Positions 6,151 through 12,018 of a stretch of 12,018 bases of DNA are shown here, in pieces. How positions within the stretch are numbered: the first letter of the stretch is position 1; each line of letters starts with the position of its first letter. The translations under genes and the position numbers were made by a program. The notes below the pieces were generated by a model. It was given only the letters and a program-made list of their open reading frames with translations, searched no databases and had not been told where the DNA came from. The DNA comes from Chloroflexota bacterium (GTDB lineage Bacteria; Chloroflexota; Limnocylindria; QHBO01). Location: NCBI GenBank assembly GCA_013694645.1, contig JACDBZ010000034.1, positions 1 through 12,018 on the forward strand, given 5' to 3'.

Positions 6151-7383
6151 ATGGGTCTCTTCAGCCGGCACCTCCGTATTCTCTTCCTGGGCACCGCGCT
6201 GGTCGTCGCCGCCTTCAGCACGGGGATCGACTTTCTCTTCTTCCTCACCTACCTGATGGCCGCCATCGGCATCGGATCGTGGCTGTACGCCCGGCGTGGC
6301 CTTCGCGATGTGCGGGCCGACTACCGCGTGCTGAACCCGCGCACGCACGTGGGGGAGGTGCTCCAGGCGATCTACCGGGTCGAGAACCAGGACCGTTGGG
6401 GGAAGCCGTGGATCGAATGCTGGAATGAGTCGAGCCTGTCGAACAGCCTGCCCGGTCGCGTCATCGGCATACCCGCGCGCAGCACGCGGCAATGGCTGGC
6501 CAAGGTGACGCTCACGCGACGCGGGAGCTTTCGGCTGGGCGCATTGCGGGTGCGGACCGGCGATCCGTTCGGTCTGTTCAGCAGCGAGATGACGGTGGGC
6601 ACACCGACCAGTGTCGTCGTCTTTCCCGAGGTCGTCTCGCTTCCGCACTGGCGCCTGCCACCCTCGCCGGTCGACGGCACGACCCCGATGCGGCGACGCT
6701 ACGAGGCCGCGACGCCGCTGGTGAGTGGTGTGCGTCCCTATGTCCATGGTGATGCTATCAATCGTATCCATTGGCTCTCGAGCGCACGCCACGGAGAGCT
6801 GCATGTCAAGGAGTTCGACCTCGAGCAGGCGGCGGACCTGTGGATCGTGCTTGATCTGGAACGTGCCGTGCATGCCGGGATCGGAACCGATGCATCGGTC
6901 GAGACGGCTGTGACGATCGCCGCGTCGGTCGCGCTTCGCACCCTGGCCGACAATCGGTCGGTGGGCATGACGGCATCGGCGCGCCGAATCCAGATTCACC
7001 AGCCTGACCGCGGCCCACGGGTCGAACAGAAGTTGCTGCACCTTCTCGCCAACGTGCAGGCCGATGGCTCGGACCCGCTTGCCGAGGTGGTCACGGCCAC
7101 GCTGCCGCAGCTGCGTCGCGGCATGACGCTGTGCCTGGTCACCGGGTCCACGGAGCGCGCCTGGGTGCGTGGCCTATCCGCGCTGCGGCGTCGCGGCGTG
7201 GCAACGCTGGTGATCCTGCTCGACCGAGCGTCGTATATCGGCGTGGAGCCGGACGACCATTCGCGTGCCGAGCTGGCGGCGGTCCGCCATGCGCTCGCGG
7301 AGTACGACATCGAGCATCGGCTCGTGAGGCGTGGTGACGATATCGCCGATGCCCTTCGCGGGCGGGAACGAACGCGTGCCTGA
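6151..7383 (+). CDS. DUF58 domain membrane protein (MoxR partner)
   Basis: The 410-residue product starts with two hydrophobic helices (about 8-24 and 27-46), followed by a beta-rich region (50-165, with RRGSFRLGALRVRTGDPFGLF and VVVFPE) and the DUF58 core. The signature reads RPYVHGDAINRIHWLSSAR (195-213), then HVKEFDLE. A VWA-like segment follows at 229-360 (LWIVLDLERA). Its first metal-binding motif is DLERA instead of DxSxS, so a classical MIDAS metal site appears degenerate. DUF58 proteins are usually encoded beside MoxR ATPases and are presumed clients or adaptors; their biochemical role is not established. The ATG lies 7 bp after the moxR stop with no Shine-Dalgarno, implying coupling. 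An in-frame ATG further upstream would lie inside moxR and add an Arg-rich extension unlike the family, so it was not used. The stop overlaps the next gene. Confidence 0.9.
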   Translation: MGLFSRHLRILFLGTALVVAAFSTGIDFLFFLTYLMAAIGIGSWLYARRGLRDVRADYRVLNPRTHVGEVLQAIYRVENQDRWGKPWIECWNESSLSNSLPGRVIGIPARSTRQWLAKVTLTRRGSFRLGALRVRTGDPFGLFSSEMTVGTPTSVVVFPEVVSLPHWRLPPSPVDGTTPMRRRYEAATPLVSGVRPYVHGDAINRIHWLSSARHGELHVKEFDLEQAADLWIVLDLERAVHAGIGTDASVETAVTIAASVALRTLADNRSVGMTASARRIQIHQPDRGPRVEQKLLHLLANVQADGSDPLAEVVTATLPQLRRGMTLCLVTGSTERAWVRGLSALRRRGVATLVILLDRASYIGVEPDDHSRAELAAVRHALAEYDIEHRLVRRGDDIADALRGRERTRA

Positions 7384-9661
7384 CCTGCGCGAACGGGTTC
7401 TGTATCCGCGGGCAGGTTGGCTCAGCCTGAGCCTGTTGGTGATCATGGCGCTCTCCCTCGCGTGGGGCGTCCAGGGGGCCAATTGGCTCGATCAGCTCGA
7501 GTTCCTGCCACCGACAGCGTTCTGGGCGATCATCGCCGGAGCCCTGCTGGGCGTCCTGCCCTTGAGCGTGGTGGTCACCCTGCCGCTGGGCGCGATGATC
7601 GGTGCGACCGTCGTTCTCTGGGCGATCGGAGGCGAGTACCACGCGGCGCTCGGCCAGGTCGGTCGCGTGGATGCCCTGCGGAATGACGTCGTGGGCTGGA
7701 CGATCACGGTGCTGCAGACCGGTTATCCGTCACAGCTCTCGCCGTACGCCATCGGCATCGGCATGCTGCTCTGGTCGACCGCCTTCATGGCGGCCTACGC
7801 CGTCTACCGCCATAACCGCGTGATCGACGCCATCCTGCTGCTCGGCGCGGCCATGATCGTCAACCTGTCGGCGACCTTCACCGATCTGTTCGGCCATCTG
7901 CTCCTGTTCGTCATCGCGGCGCTGCTGCTCTGGCTGCGCGCGGCGCTGGTTCAGCGACAGGACGGCTGGCAGCGACGACGCGTGAATGAGAATCTCGAGG
8001 TGCCCGCCGCCATCATGCGGTCGGGAATCGTCTTCGCTGGCGCCAGCGTCGCGCTCGCCTGGGTCCTTACCAGCGTGGCCGTCGCGGCGCCTCTCACGAG
8101 TGCCTGGCGCAGCTTCGATGGAGCGTGGACCGGCGTTCGCGACCAGTTCGAAGGAGTGTTCGGCACGCTCACCAACCCGCAGTCGCGGATCACCGGGAGC
8201 ACATTCGGCGCGAGCTTCACCGTCCAGGGTGAGTGGGTCAGCAACGATGAGGAGGCGCTCACCGTCGCGGCGCCGCGTCCGCTCTACCTCCGAACCGCGA
8301 CGTACGACCGCTATACCGGGCGCGGCTGGGAGCGCAGTGAGGGCACGAAGCGCCAGGTCGCGCCGGGCGAGGCGCTCTTCAATGGGCCGACGCCGGAGCG
8401 TCCGAGCGACGGGTACGAGATCGAGACGATCACCATCAGCATGCAGCAGACGCTCGGCCGCAACCTGTTCACCGCCGGCTCGCCGCTGGAGGTGTATGCG
8501 CCGATCGTCATCCACGAGTCGGGAGGACAGCCCGTGCTCGGGGGCGTGGAGGCGGCGAACCCGATCGGCCCCGGGCAGGGATACCAGCTCTCTGTGGCGC
8601 TGAGCGACGCGAACGAGGCGGAGCTTGGTGCGGCCGGGACCGACTATCCCGAGGTCGTGCGCGACCTGTACCTTGACGATTCCGCCGTGACCCCGCGCGT
8701 TCGCGACCTTGCGCTCGAGGTGACCGCCAGGGCGCCGAACCCCTACGAGCGCGCCAAATTGCTCGCCGCGTACCTCCAGCGTGATCCCAGCTTCAGCTAC
8801 GAGACGGTCGCGCCGATACCGCAGAACGGCGAGGACCTGGTCGATTTCTTCCTGTTCGACCCTGAGAGCGGTCGGCAGGGCTATTGCCAGTATTACGCGA
8901 GCGCGATGGTGATGATGGCGCGATCGCTGGGCCTGCCGGCGCGTGTGGCGGTGGGCTTTGCGCCGGGCGAGCGGACCGAACCGGGCACGTATCTCGTGCG
9001 CGAGGCGAACGCCCACGCCTGGGCCGAGATCTACTTCCCGGGCTATGGCTGGCAGATCTTCGAGGCCACCAAGTCGATCGAGTCGCGTTTCTTTCGTCCC
9101 ACGGGTGACCCCAGCACGGTCGCCCCGCCCCGCATCGGCGTGGATCCGCTCCTCGACTTCGAGCTTGATCCGCAACAGGGCATCAATGCGCTGCCATCGG
9201 TCGACTTCATCGACGGGGGAATCGATGCGGCACGTCCCGAGGCTCCCGGAGCAGCCGAGTCGGCACGCAACGCGAACGCGCTGCTGGTCGCGGTCCTCGT
9301 GATCGGCGCCGCCGTGCTCACGTGGCTGCGCATGAGGCACCTTCAGCGTCGGTGGCGGCTGCTTCCGGCCGGCGACCGAGCGTGGCAGCGCCTGACGATG
9401 GCTGCCGACCGGGCCGGGGTTGGTCCGCGGCCGTCGGAGACGATCTACGAGTACACCGGGTGGTTGGAGGAGCAGCTGCCGTCACACGTGGAGCCGATCC
9501 GCACCGTCGCCGACGGCAAGGTCTGGCAGGCATATTCGGGGCGCCGCATGACTCGGACCGCCTCCGGCCGCCTCGAGGAGGCCTGGGCACGGCTCCGGTT
9601 GCCGCTCGTGTGGCTGGCCATCCGCCGCTGGCTGCGCGGCGTCGTGCGTCGACGCGATTAG
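7376..9661 (+). CDS. Membrane transglutaminase-like protein (TgpA/DUF3488 type, DUF4129-like tail)
   Basis: About 761 residues from the GTG at 7376. Seven hydrophobic helices fill the N-terminal part (about 14-31, 47-63, 66-84, 123-143, 149-166, 171-191 and 213-237). A large presumably extracytoplasmic region follows, with the transglutaminase core at about 430-570, then a helix near 634-653 and a cytoplasmic DUF4129-like tail. The catalytic Cys is C504 (YCQYYASAMVMMARSLGLPAR) and the His is H547 (NAHAWAEIYF). The third position reads FEATK, with E563 where Asp (FDPT) is common. This is the last gene of the MoxR-DUF58-TGase module, and the protein may cross-link or cleave proteins at the cell surface; no substrate is known. 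In-frame GTG (7331) and ATG (7349) codons are possible earlier starts with longer overlaps on the DUF58 gene. I prefer 7376 (8-bp overlap), which gives MPDLRERVLYPRAGW directly before the first helix. Confidence 0.9.
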   Translation: MPDLRERVLYPRAGWLSLSLLVIMALSLAWGVQGANWLDQLEFLPPTAFWAIIAGALLGVLPLSVVVTLPLGAMIGATVVLWAIGGEYHAALGQVGRVDALRNDVVGWTITVLQTGYPSQLSPYAIGIGMLLWSTAFMAAYAVYRHNRVIDAILLLGAAMIVNLSATFTDLFGHLLLFVIAALLLWLRAALVQRQDGWQRRRVNENLEVPAAIMRSGIVFAGASVALAWVLTSVAVAAPLTSAWRSFDGAWTGVRDQFEGVFGTLTNPQSRITGSTFGASFTVQGEWVSNDEEALTVAAPRPLYLRTATYDRYTGRGWERSEGTKRQVAPGEALFNGPTPERPSDGYEIETITISMQQTLGRNLFTAGSPLEVYAPIVIHESGGQPVLGGVEAANPIGPGQGYQLSVALSDANEAELGAAGTDYPEVVRDLYLDDSAVTPRVRDLALEVTARAPNPYERAKLLAAYLQRDPSFSYETVAPIPQNGEDLVDFFLFDPESGRQGYCQYYASAMVMMARSLGLPARVAVGFAPGERTEPGTYLVREANAHAWAEIYFPGYGWQIFEATKSIESRFFRPTGDPSTVAPPRIGVDPLLDFELDPQQGINALPSVDFIDGGIDAARPEAPGAAESARNANALLVAVLVIGAAVLTWLRMRHLQRRWRLLPAGDRAWQRLTMAADRAGVGPRPSETIYEYTGWLEEQLPSHVEPIRTVADGKVWQAYSGRRMTRTASGRLEEAWARLRLPLVWLAIRRWLRGVVRRRD

Positions 9662-9662
9662 G

Positions 9663-10334
9663 TCAGAGCGCCGCCGGCCGTCCATCCGTTTCGTTGACGT
9701 GCGTCACCGTCGTGCCCAACAGGTGACGCGTGTCGTTCCATCGGTCGAGCCGCCATCCGTCGCCGTTCGTCGAGCAGATGCTGAGCGACGCGTTGTCGAT
9801 ATCAAGGCTCCACGGCGTCGTCGCGGGCGCTTCGAGCAGAATGCGGGCAAGGATGCGGAGAGTTCCGCCGTGGCTGACGATGCATCGCGGCCAGCGGCCA
9901 GCGGCGTTGACGAACTCGGAGAGAGCTGCGCCGACGCGCTGCGTGGCAGCCTCGATGGACTCGCCGCCCGGCGGCTGACGGATGCCGGCGTCGCGGCGCC
10001 AGGCGGCGTAGCGTTCCGCGTCAGTGGCCGCGAGGTCGGTATGGGTCCGCCCCTCCCATTCTCCCTGGCCGATCTCGATGAGGCGCGCGTCCTGCTCGAC
10101 GGTGATGCCGAGCATCACGCCGATCACGTCCGCCGTCTCGCGTGCGCGAGCCAGCGTGGAGGTCACGATGCGGACGGGTCGGAGCACCTCGTCACCGTCA
10201 AGACGGCGCGTCAGCAGCTCGGCTTCGGCCCTGCCGTCCTCGGCAAGAGGCGGATCGGCGTGTCCCTGGAATCGACCTTCGCGGTTCCAGTCGGTGACGC
10301 CGTGGCGGACCAGGAGCAGTCGGCGGTCGGTCAA
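9663..10334 (-). CDS. Histidine phosphatase superfamily enzyme (PhoE/GpmB-like; possible phosphoserine phosphatase)
   Basis: The 223-residue product carries the branch-1 histidine phosphatase marks. R10-H11-G12 (LLLVRHGVTDWN) contains the phospho-accepting His, R63 lies in STLARARETA, E87 in LIEIGQGEWEG is the likely acid, and the second catalytic His is H155 in VSHGGTLR. PGGES (122-126) is also typical. It is a cofactor-independent-looking phosphatase rather than a glycolytic mutase, but substrate cannot be read from sequence. The start is a TTG at 10334 that overlaps the TGA of the upstream aminotransferase (TTGA), so translation is probably coupled. The partner suggests a phosphorylated amino- or keto-acid substrate, such as phosphoserine (inference). 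Its TGA lies 1 nt from the stop of the convergent transglutaminase gene. Sequence upstream of 10334 in this frame lies inside the aminotransferase gene and is not part of the protein. Confidence 0.9.
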   Translation of the reverse strand: MTDRRLLLVRHGVTDWNREGRFQGHADPPLAEDGRAEAELLTRRLDGDEVLRPVRIVTSTLARARETADVIGVMLGITVEQDARLIEIGQGEWEGRTHTDLAATDAERYAAWRRDAGIRQPPGGESIEAATQRVGAALSEFVNAAGRWPRCIVSHGGTLRILARILLEAPATTPWSLDIDNASLSICSTNGDGWRLDRWNDTRHLLGTTVTHVNETDGRPAAL

Positions 10335-11488
10335 CGCACGCCGGCAGCCATCGCTTCGTACGCCGCCCGGGCGGCGCCGGCAGCCGCCTCGCCATCGGCC
10401 GGATGGCCGAATTCGGTGAGGGTGCCACCCATGATCGCGAGCGCCTCGGCCATCTCGTCGATCCCCACGTCGCCCATGTGGCCGAATCGCAGGATCTTGC
10501 CGGTCCATTTGCCCTGACCGCCGGCGACGATAAGCCCCTTCCCACGCATGGCGGCGTTGAACGGACCCCACTCGAGCCCGTCGGGCAGCCAGGCGGCCGT
10601 CACCGTGCCGGAGCGATGCGCCGTCGGCGCGACCGGCCGCAGGCCGAGCGATTCGATCCCGGCAACGACACCGGTGGCGATCGCCTCGTGCCGCGCCCAC
10701 GTCCGTCCCCGTCCCTCCTCGCGCAGGCGCTGCACCCCGACGCGCAACCCATAGAGGACGCTGATCGCCGGAGTCCACGGCGTCTGGCCTTTCTCGGCCC
10801 AGGTACGTGCCTCGGCGAAATCCCAGTAGAAACGCGGCATGCTGGCACGCTCGCCGGCGGCGCGTGCACGCTCGCCGACGGCCGCGATGGCGATGCCGGG
10901 CGATGCCATCCATGCCTTCTGGCTGGCGCTCACCACGAGGTCGACGCCCCAGCCGTCCATCTCGAATGGCATGGCGCCGAGGCCGCTGATGCCGTCGACC
11001 ACCAGCAGCGGATCGCCGGACGCCTGGCGCACGACCGCGGCCAACTCGCGCAGCGGGTTGGCGACGCCGGTCGAGGTCTCGTTGTGGGTGATGAGCACGG
11101 CTCGGTACGGCTGGTGTGACGCGAGGTGGTCGCGCAGCGCCGCAGGGTCAGCAGCTGCACCCCACTCGACCTCGAATCGGTTGACATCGGCACCGAAGGC
11201 GGTTGCAATCTGGGCGAACCGATCGCCGAATGAGCCGATGGTGACCACCAGGACGCGGTCGCCTGGCGAGAGGGTGTTGACGACAGCCGCCTCGAGGGCG
11301 CCCGACCCGGATCCGGTGAGGAGCAGGATCTCCCCGGTCGTGCCGATCAGCTCCGCCAGCCCGGCCGAGGTTTCGCGCAGCAGGTCCGCGAACTCGGGTC
11401 CGCGGTGATCGACCATCTGCTGGGCCTGGGCATCGCGAACGGCGGCGGGGATCGGCGTCGGACCGGGGGTCCGGAGATTCTGTTGCAT
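10331..11488 (-). CDS. Class V aminotransferase, serine/alanine-glyoxylate type (PLP enzyme)
   Basis: This 385-residue protein is a fold-type I PLP aminotransferase of class V. It begins RTPGPTPIPAAV with MVDHRGPEF at 25-33. The PLP phosphate loop is TGSGSGALEAAV (58-69), HNETSTG spans 135-141, D165 in VVDGISGLG pairs with the pyridine nitrogen, and K191 in SASQKAWMASPG is the Schiff-base lysine. R334 in ILRFGHMGD is the expected substrate-carboxylate Arg. The length is normal. The family includes alanine-glyoxylate, serine-glyoxylate and serine-pyruvate aminotransferases, and some members act as phosphoserine aminotransferase. The overlapping histidine-phosphatase gene favours a serine-synthesis role, which remains inference. 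I used the ATG at 11488: it matches the family N-terminus and lies 7 nt after a TATGAT -10-like hexamer. ATGs at 11497 and 11500 are alternatives but would sit inside that hexamer. Confidence 0.92.
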   Translation of the reverse strand: MQQNLRTPGPTPIPAAVRDAQAQQMVDHRGPEFADLLRETSAGLAELIGTTGEILLLTGSGSGALEAAVVNTLSPGDRVLVVTIGSFGDRFAQIATAFGADVNRFEVEWGAAADPAALRDHLASHQPYRAVLITHNETSTGVANPLRELAAVVRQASGDPLLVVDGISGLGAMPFEMDGWGVDLVVSASQKAWMASPGIAIAAVGERARAAGERASMPRFYWDFAEARTWAEKGQTPWTPAISVLYGLRVGVQRLREEGRGRTWARHEAIATGVVAGIESLGLRPVAPTAHRSGTVTAAWLPDGLEWGPFNAAMRGKGLIVAGGQGKWTGKILRFGHMGDVGIDEMAEALAIMGGTLTEFGHPADGEAAAGAARAAYEAMAAGVR

Positions 11489-11495
11489 GCCTCGC

Positions 11496-11501
11496 ATCAT
11501 A
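11496..11501 (-). promoter_or_regulatory. Candidate -10 element (TATGAT) for the aminotransferase gene, leaderless
   Basis: On the minus strand TATGAT matches the -10 consensus at 5 of 6 positions and is followed after 7 nt by the ATG at 11488. Transcription would start at the start codon itself. No Shine-Dalgarno at normal spacing is present. It overlaps by 4 bp the opposite-strand -10 candidate of rarA. The -35 region would lie inside rarA and shows no clear match. Confidence 0.45.
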
Positions 11502-11503
11502 AT
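11498..11503 (+). promoter_or_regulatory. Candidate -10 element (CATAAT) for rarA, leaderless
   Basis: CATAAT matches the -10 consensus at 5 of 6 positions and is followed after 6 nt by the ATG at 11510, placing the transcript start at about the start codon. No Shine-Dalgarno is visible. The -35 region would fall within the aminotransferase coding sequence and has no good match. It overlaps the opposite-strand TATGAT, so both promoters could not be occupied at once. Confidence 0.45.
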
Positions 11504-11509
11504 CGGCGC

Positions 11510-12018
11510 ATGCCCCGCCGCAGATCGACGCCCGACGCCACCGAGCAGCTGTTCGGCGACTCGGTCATGGCCGATGCGCCGCTTGCGGCGCGGATGCGTC
11601 CGCGGACGCTCGAGGAGTTTGTCGGTCAGCCGCATCTCGTGGGCGCCGAGGGAGCCCTCACGCGCGTCGTCAAGCCGGGTCACCGGCCATCGCTCGTGCT
11701 GTGGGGTCCGCCCGGAAGCGGCAAGACCACGCTCGCGCGCCTGCTCGCCGACCGGGCCGGTGGCACATGGCGCCAGCTCAGCGCGGTGAGCAGCGGTGTG
11801 GTCGACATCCGGGCGCTGGTGGCGGAGGCCAGGGCGCTGCGCGACGCCGGCGGCGCGACGATTGCCTTCATCGACGAGCTGCATCGGTTCAACAAGAGCC
11901 AGCAGGACGCCCTGCTGCCGCACGTCGAGGAAGGGACGATCTCGCTGATCGGTGCCACCACCGAAAATCCGTACTACGAGATCAACTCACCGCTCCTGTC
12001 GCGGATGCGGGTCTATCG
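11510..12018 (+). CDS. rarA: Replication-associated recombination protein RarA/MgsA (AAA+ ATPase), partial
   Basis: The frame is open for 169 codons and runs off the right edge, so only the N-terminal ATPase part is seen. After a short leader (EQLFGDS) come PLAARMRPRTLEEFVGQPHL (25-43), Walker A WGPPGSGKTT (65-74, K72) and Walker B FIDELHRFNKSQQDALLPHVE (120-140), followed by GATTENPYYEINSPLLSRM. The D-E-(I/L)-HRFNKxQQDALLP stretch is characteristic of RarA/MgsA (WRNIP1 in eukaryotes), a homologue of clamp-loader ATPases that acts at stalled replication forks. The ATG at 11510 is preferred because the LFG leader before PLA.RMRP is common in the family; an ATG at 11567 is an alternative. It diverges from the aminotransferase gene with 21 bp between the start codons. 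Confidence 0.93.
   Translation, partial: MPRRRSTPDATEQLFGDSVMADAPLAARMRPRTLEEFVGQPHLVGAEGALTRVVKPGHRPSLVLWGPPGSGKTTLARLLADRAGGTWRQLSAVSSGVVDIRALVAEARALRDAGGATIAFIDELHRFNKSQQDALLPHVEEGTISLIGATTENPYYEINSPLLSRMRVY

Noticed and set aside
4722..6248. Long antisense open frame (about 508 codons) opposite the PBP end and moxR
   Set aside because: It spans two real genes and a gap on the other strand and has no recognisable motif.
7730..9340. Long antisense open frame (about 536 codons) opposite the transglutaminase gene
   Set aside because: Translation is low complexity and charged; the plus strand has the catalytic Cys and His motifs in frame.
9639..9655. Six-bp hairpin (GCGTCG/CGACGC) at the end of the transglutaminase gene as terminator
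   Set aside because: It lies inside coding sequence and lacks a T-run; short GC-rich stems are common in such DNA.
10335..10913. N-terminal extension of the histidine phosphatase frame into the aminotransferase gene
   Set aside because: The phosphatase family starts just before the RHG motif, and the TTG at 10334 gives a normal length; the extension is out-of-frame aminotransferase sequence.
11489..11923. N-terminal extension of the aminotransferase frame opposite rarA
   Set aside because: Class V aminotransferases of this type begin at the TPGPTP segment, and the region on the other strand encodes clear RarA motifs.

Overview
The window is GC-rich, densely coded chromosomal DNA with no mobile element, RNA gene or CRISPR array that I can see. 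The gene content suggests a Gram-positive-like (monoderm) bacterium with high GC: a DUF3662-FHA protein, a small membrane FHA protein, a SEDS glycosyltransferase and a class B penicillin-binding protein sit in the order known from Actinobacteria (fhaA-fhaB-...-rodA-pbpA). The same core followed directly by MoxR/DUF58/transglutaminase fits Chloroflexota (for example Limnocylindria-like lineages) at least as well. This placement is an inference from gene order and protein style, not a measured result.

Layout. (1) 1-866, minus strand: the 5' part of a gene for a protein with four CxxC pairs followed by a long acidic Pro/Glu/Val/Ala tail built from two tandem-repeat families; it runs off the left edge. 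(2) 867-1001: a 135-bp divergent intergenic region with candidate promoters in both directions and an 8-bp direct repeat spaced 21 bp. (3) 1002-9661, plus strand: a seven-gene run, fhaA-like, fhaB-like, SEDS (FtsW/RodA), PBP2-like transpeptidase, MoxR AAA+ ATPase, DUF58 protein, membrane transglutaminase. The first four genes are chained by 4-bp stop/start overlaps; a 90-bp gap precedes moxR, the only gene of the run with a clear Shine-Dalgarno. (4) 9663-11488, minus strand: a class V aminotransferase and a histidine-phosphatase-family enzyme, overlapping by 4 bp and ending 1 nt from the stop of the transglutaminase gene. (5) 11510-12018, plus strand: the start of rarA (mgsA), 21 bp from the divergent aminotransferase start.

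How the genes may work together. SEDS plus class B PBP form a peptidoglycan polymerase/cross-linking pair. The two FHA proteins would connect this pair to Ser/Thr phosphorylation, although no kinase or phosphatase of the PknB/PstP type lies in the window. MoxR-DUF58-transglutaminase is a recurrent module thought to act in chaperoning or maturation at the membrane/cell surface. The aminotransferase/phosphatase pair could perform the last two steps of serine synthesis, or a related amino-group/phosphate step. RarA is a replication-fork maintenance ATPase.

The most notable regulatory signal is that three genes (fhaA-like, aminotransferase, rarA) have a -10-like hexamer 6-8 nt upstream of their ATG and no Shine-Dalgarno, which suggests leaderless mRNAs. 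In the aminotransferase/rarA pair the two -10 elements overlap on opposite strands. The most notable protein-level oddity is the divergent CxxC protein with its freshly duplicated 33-bp repeats.
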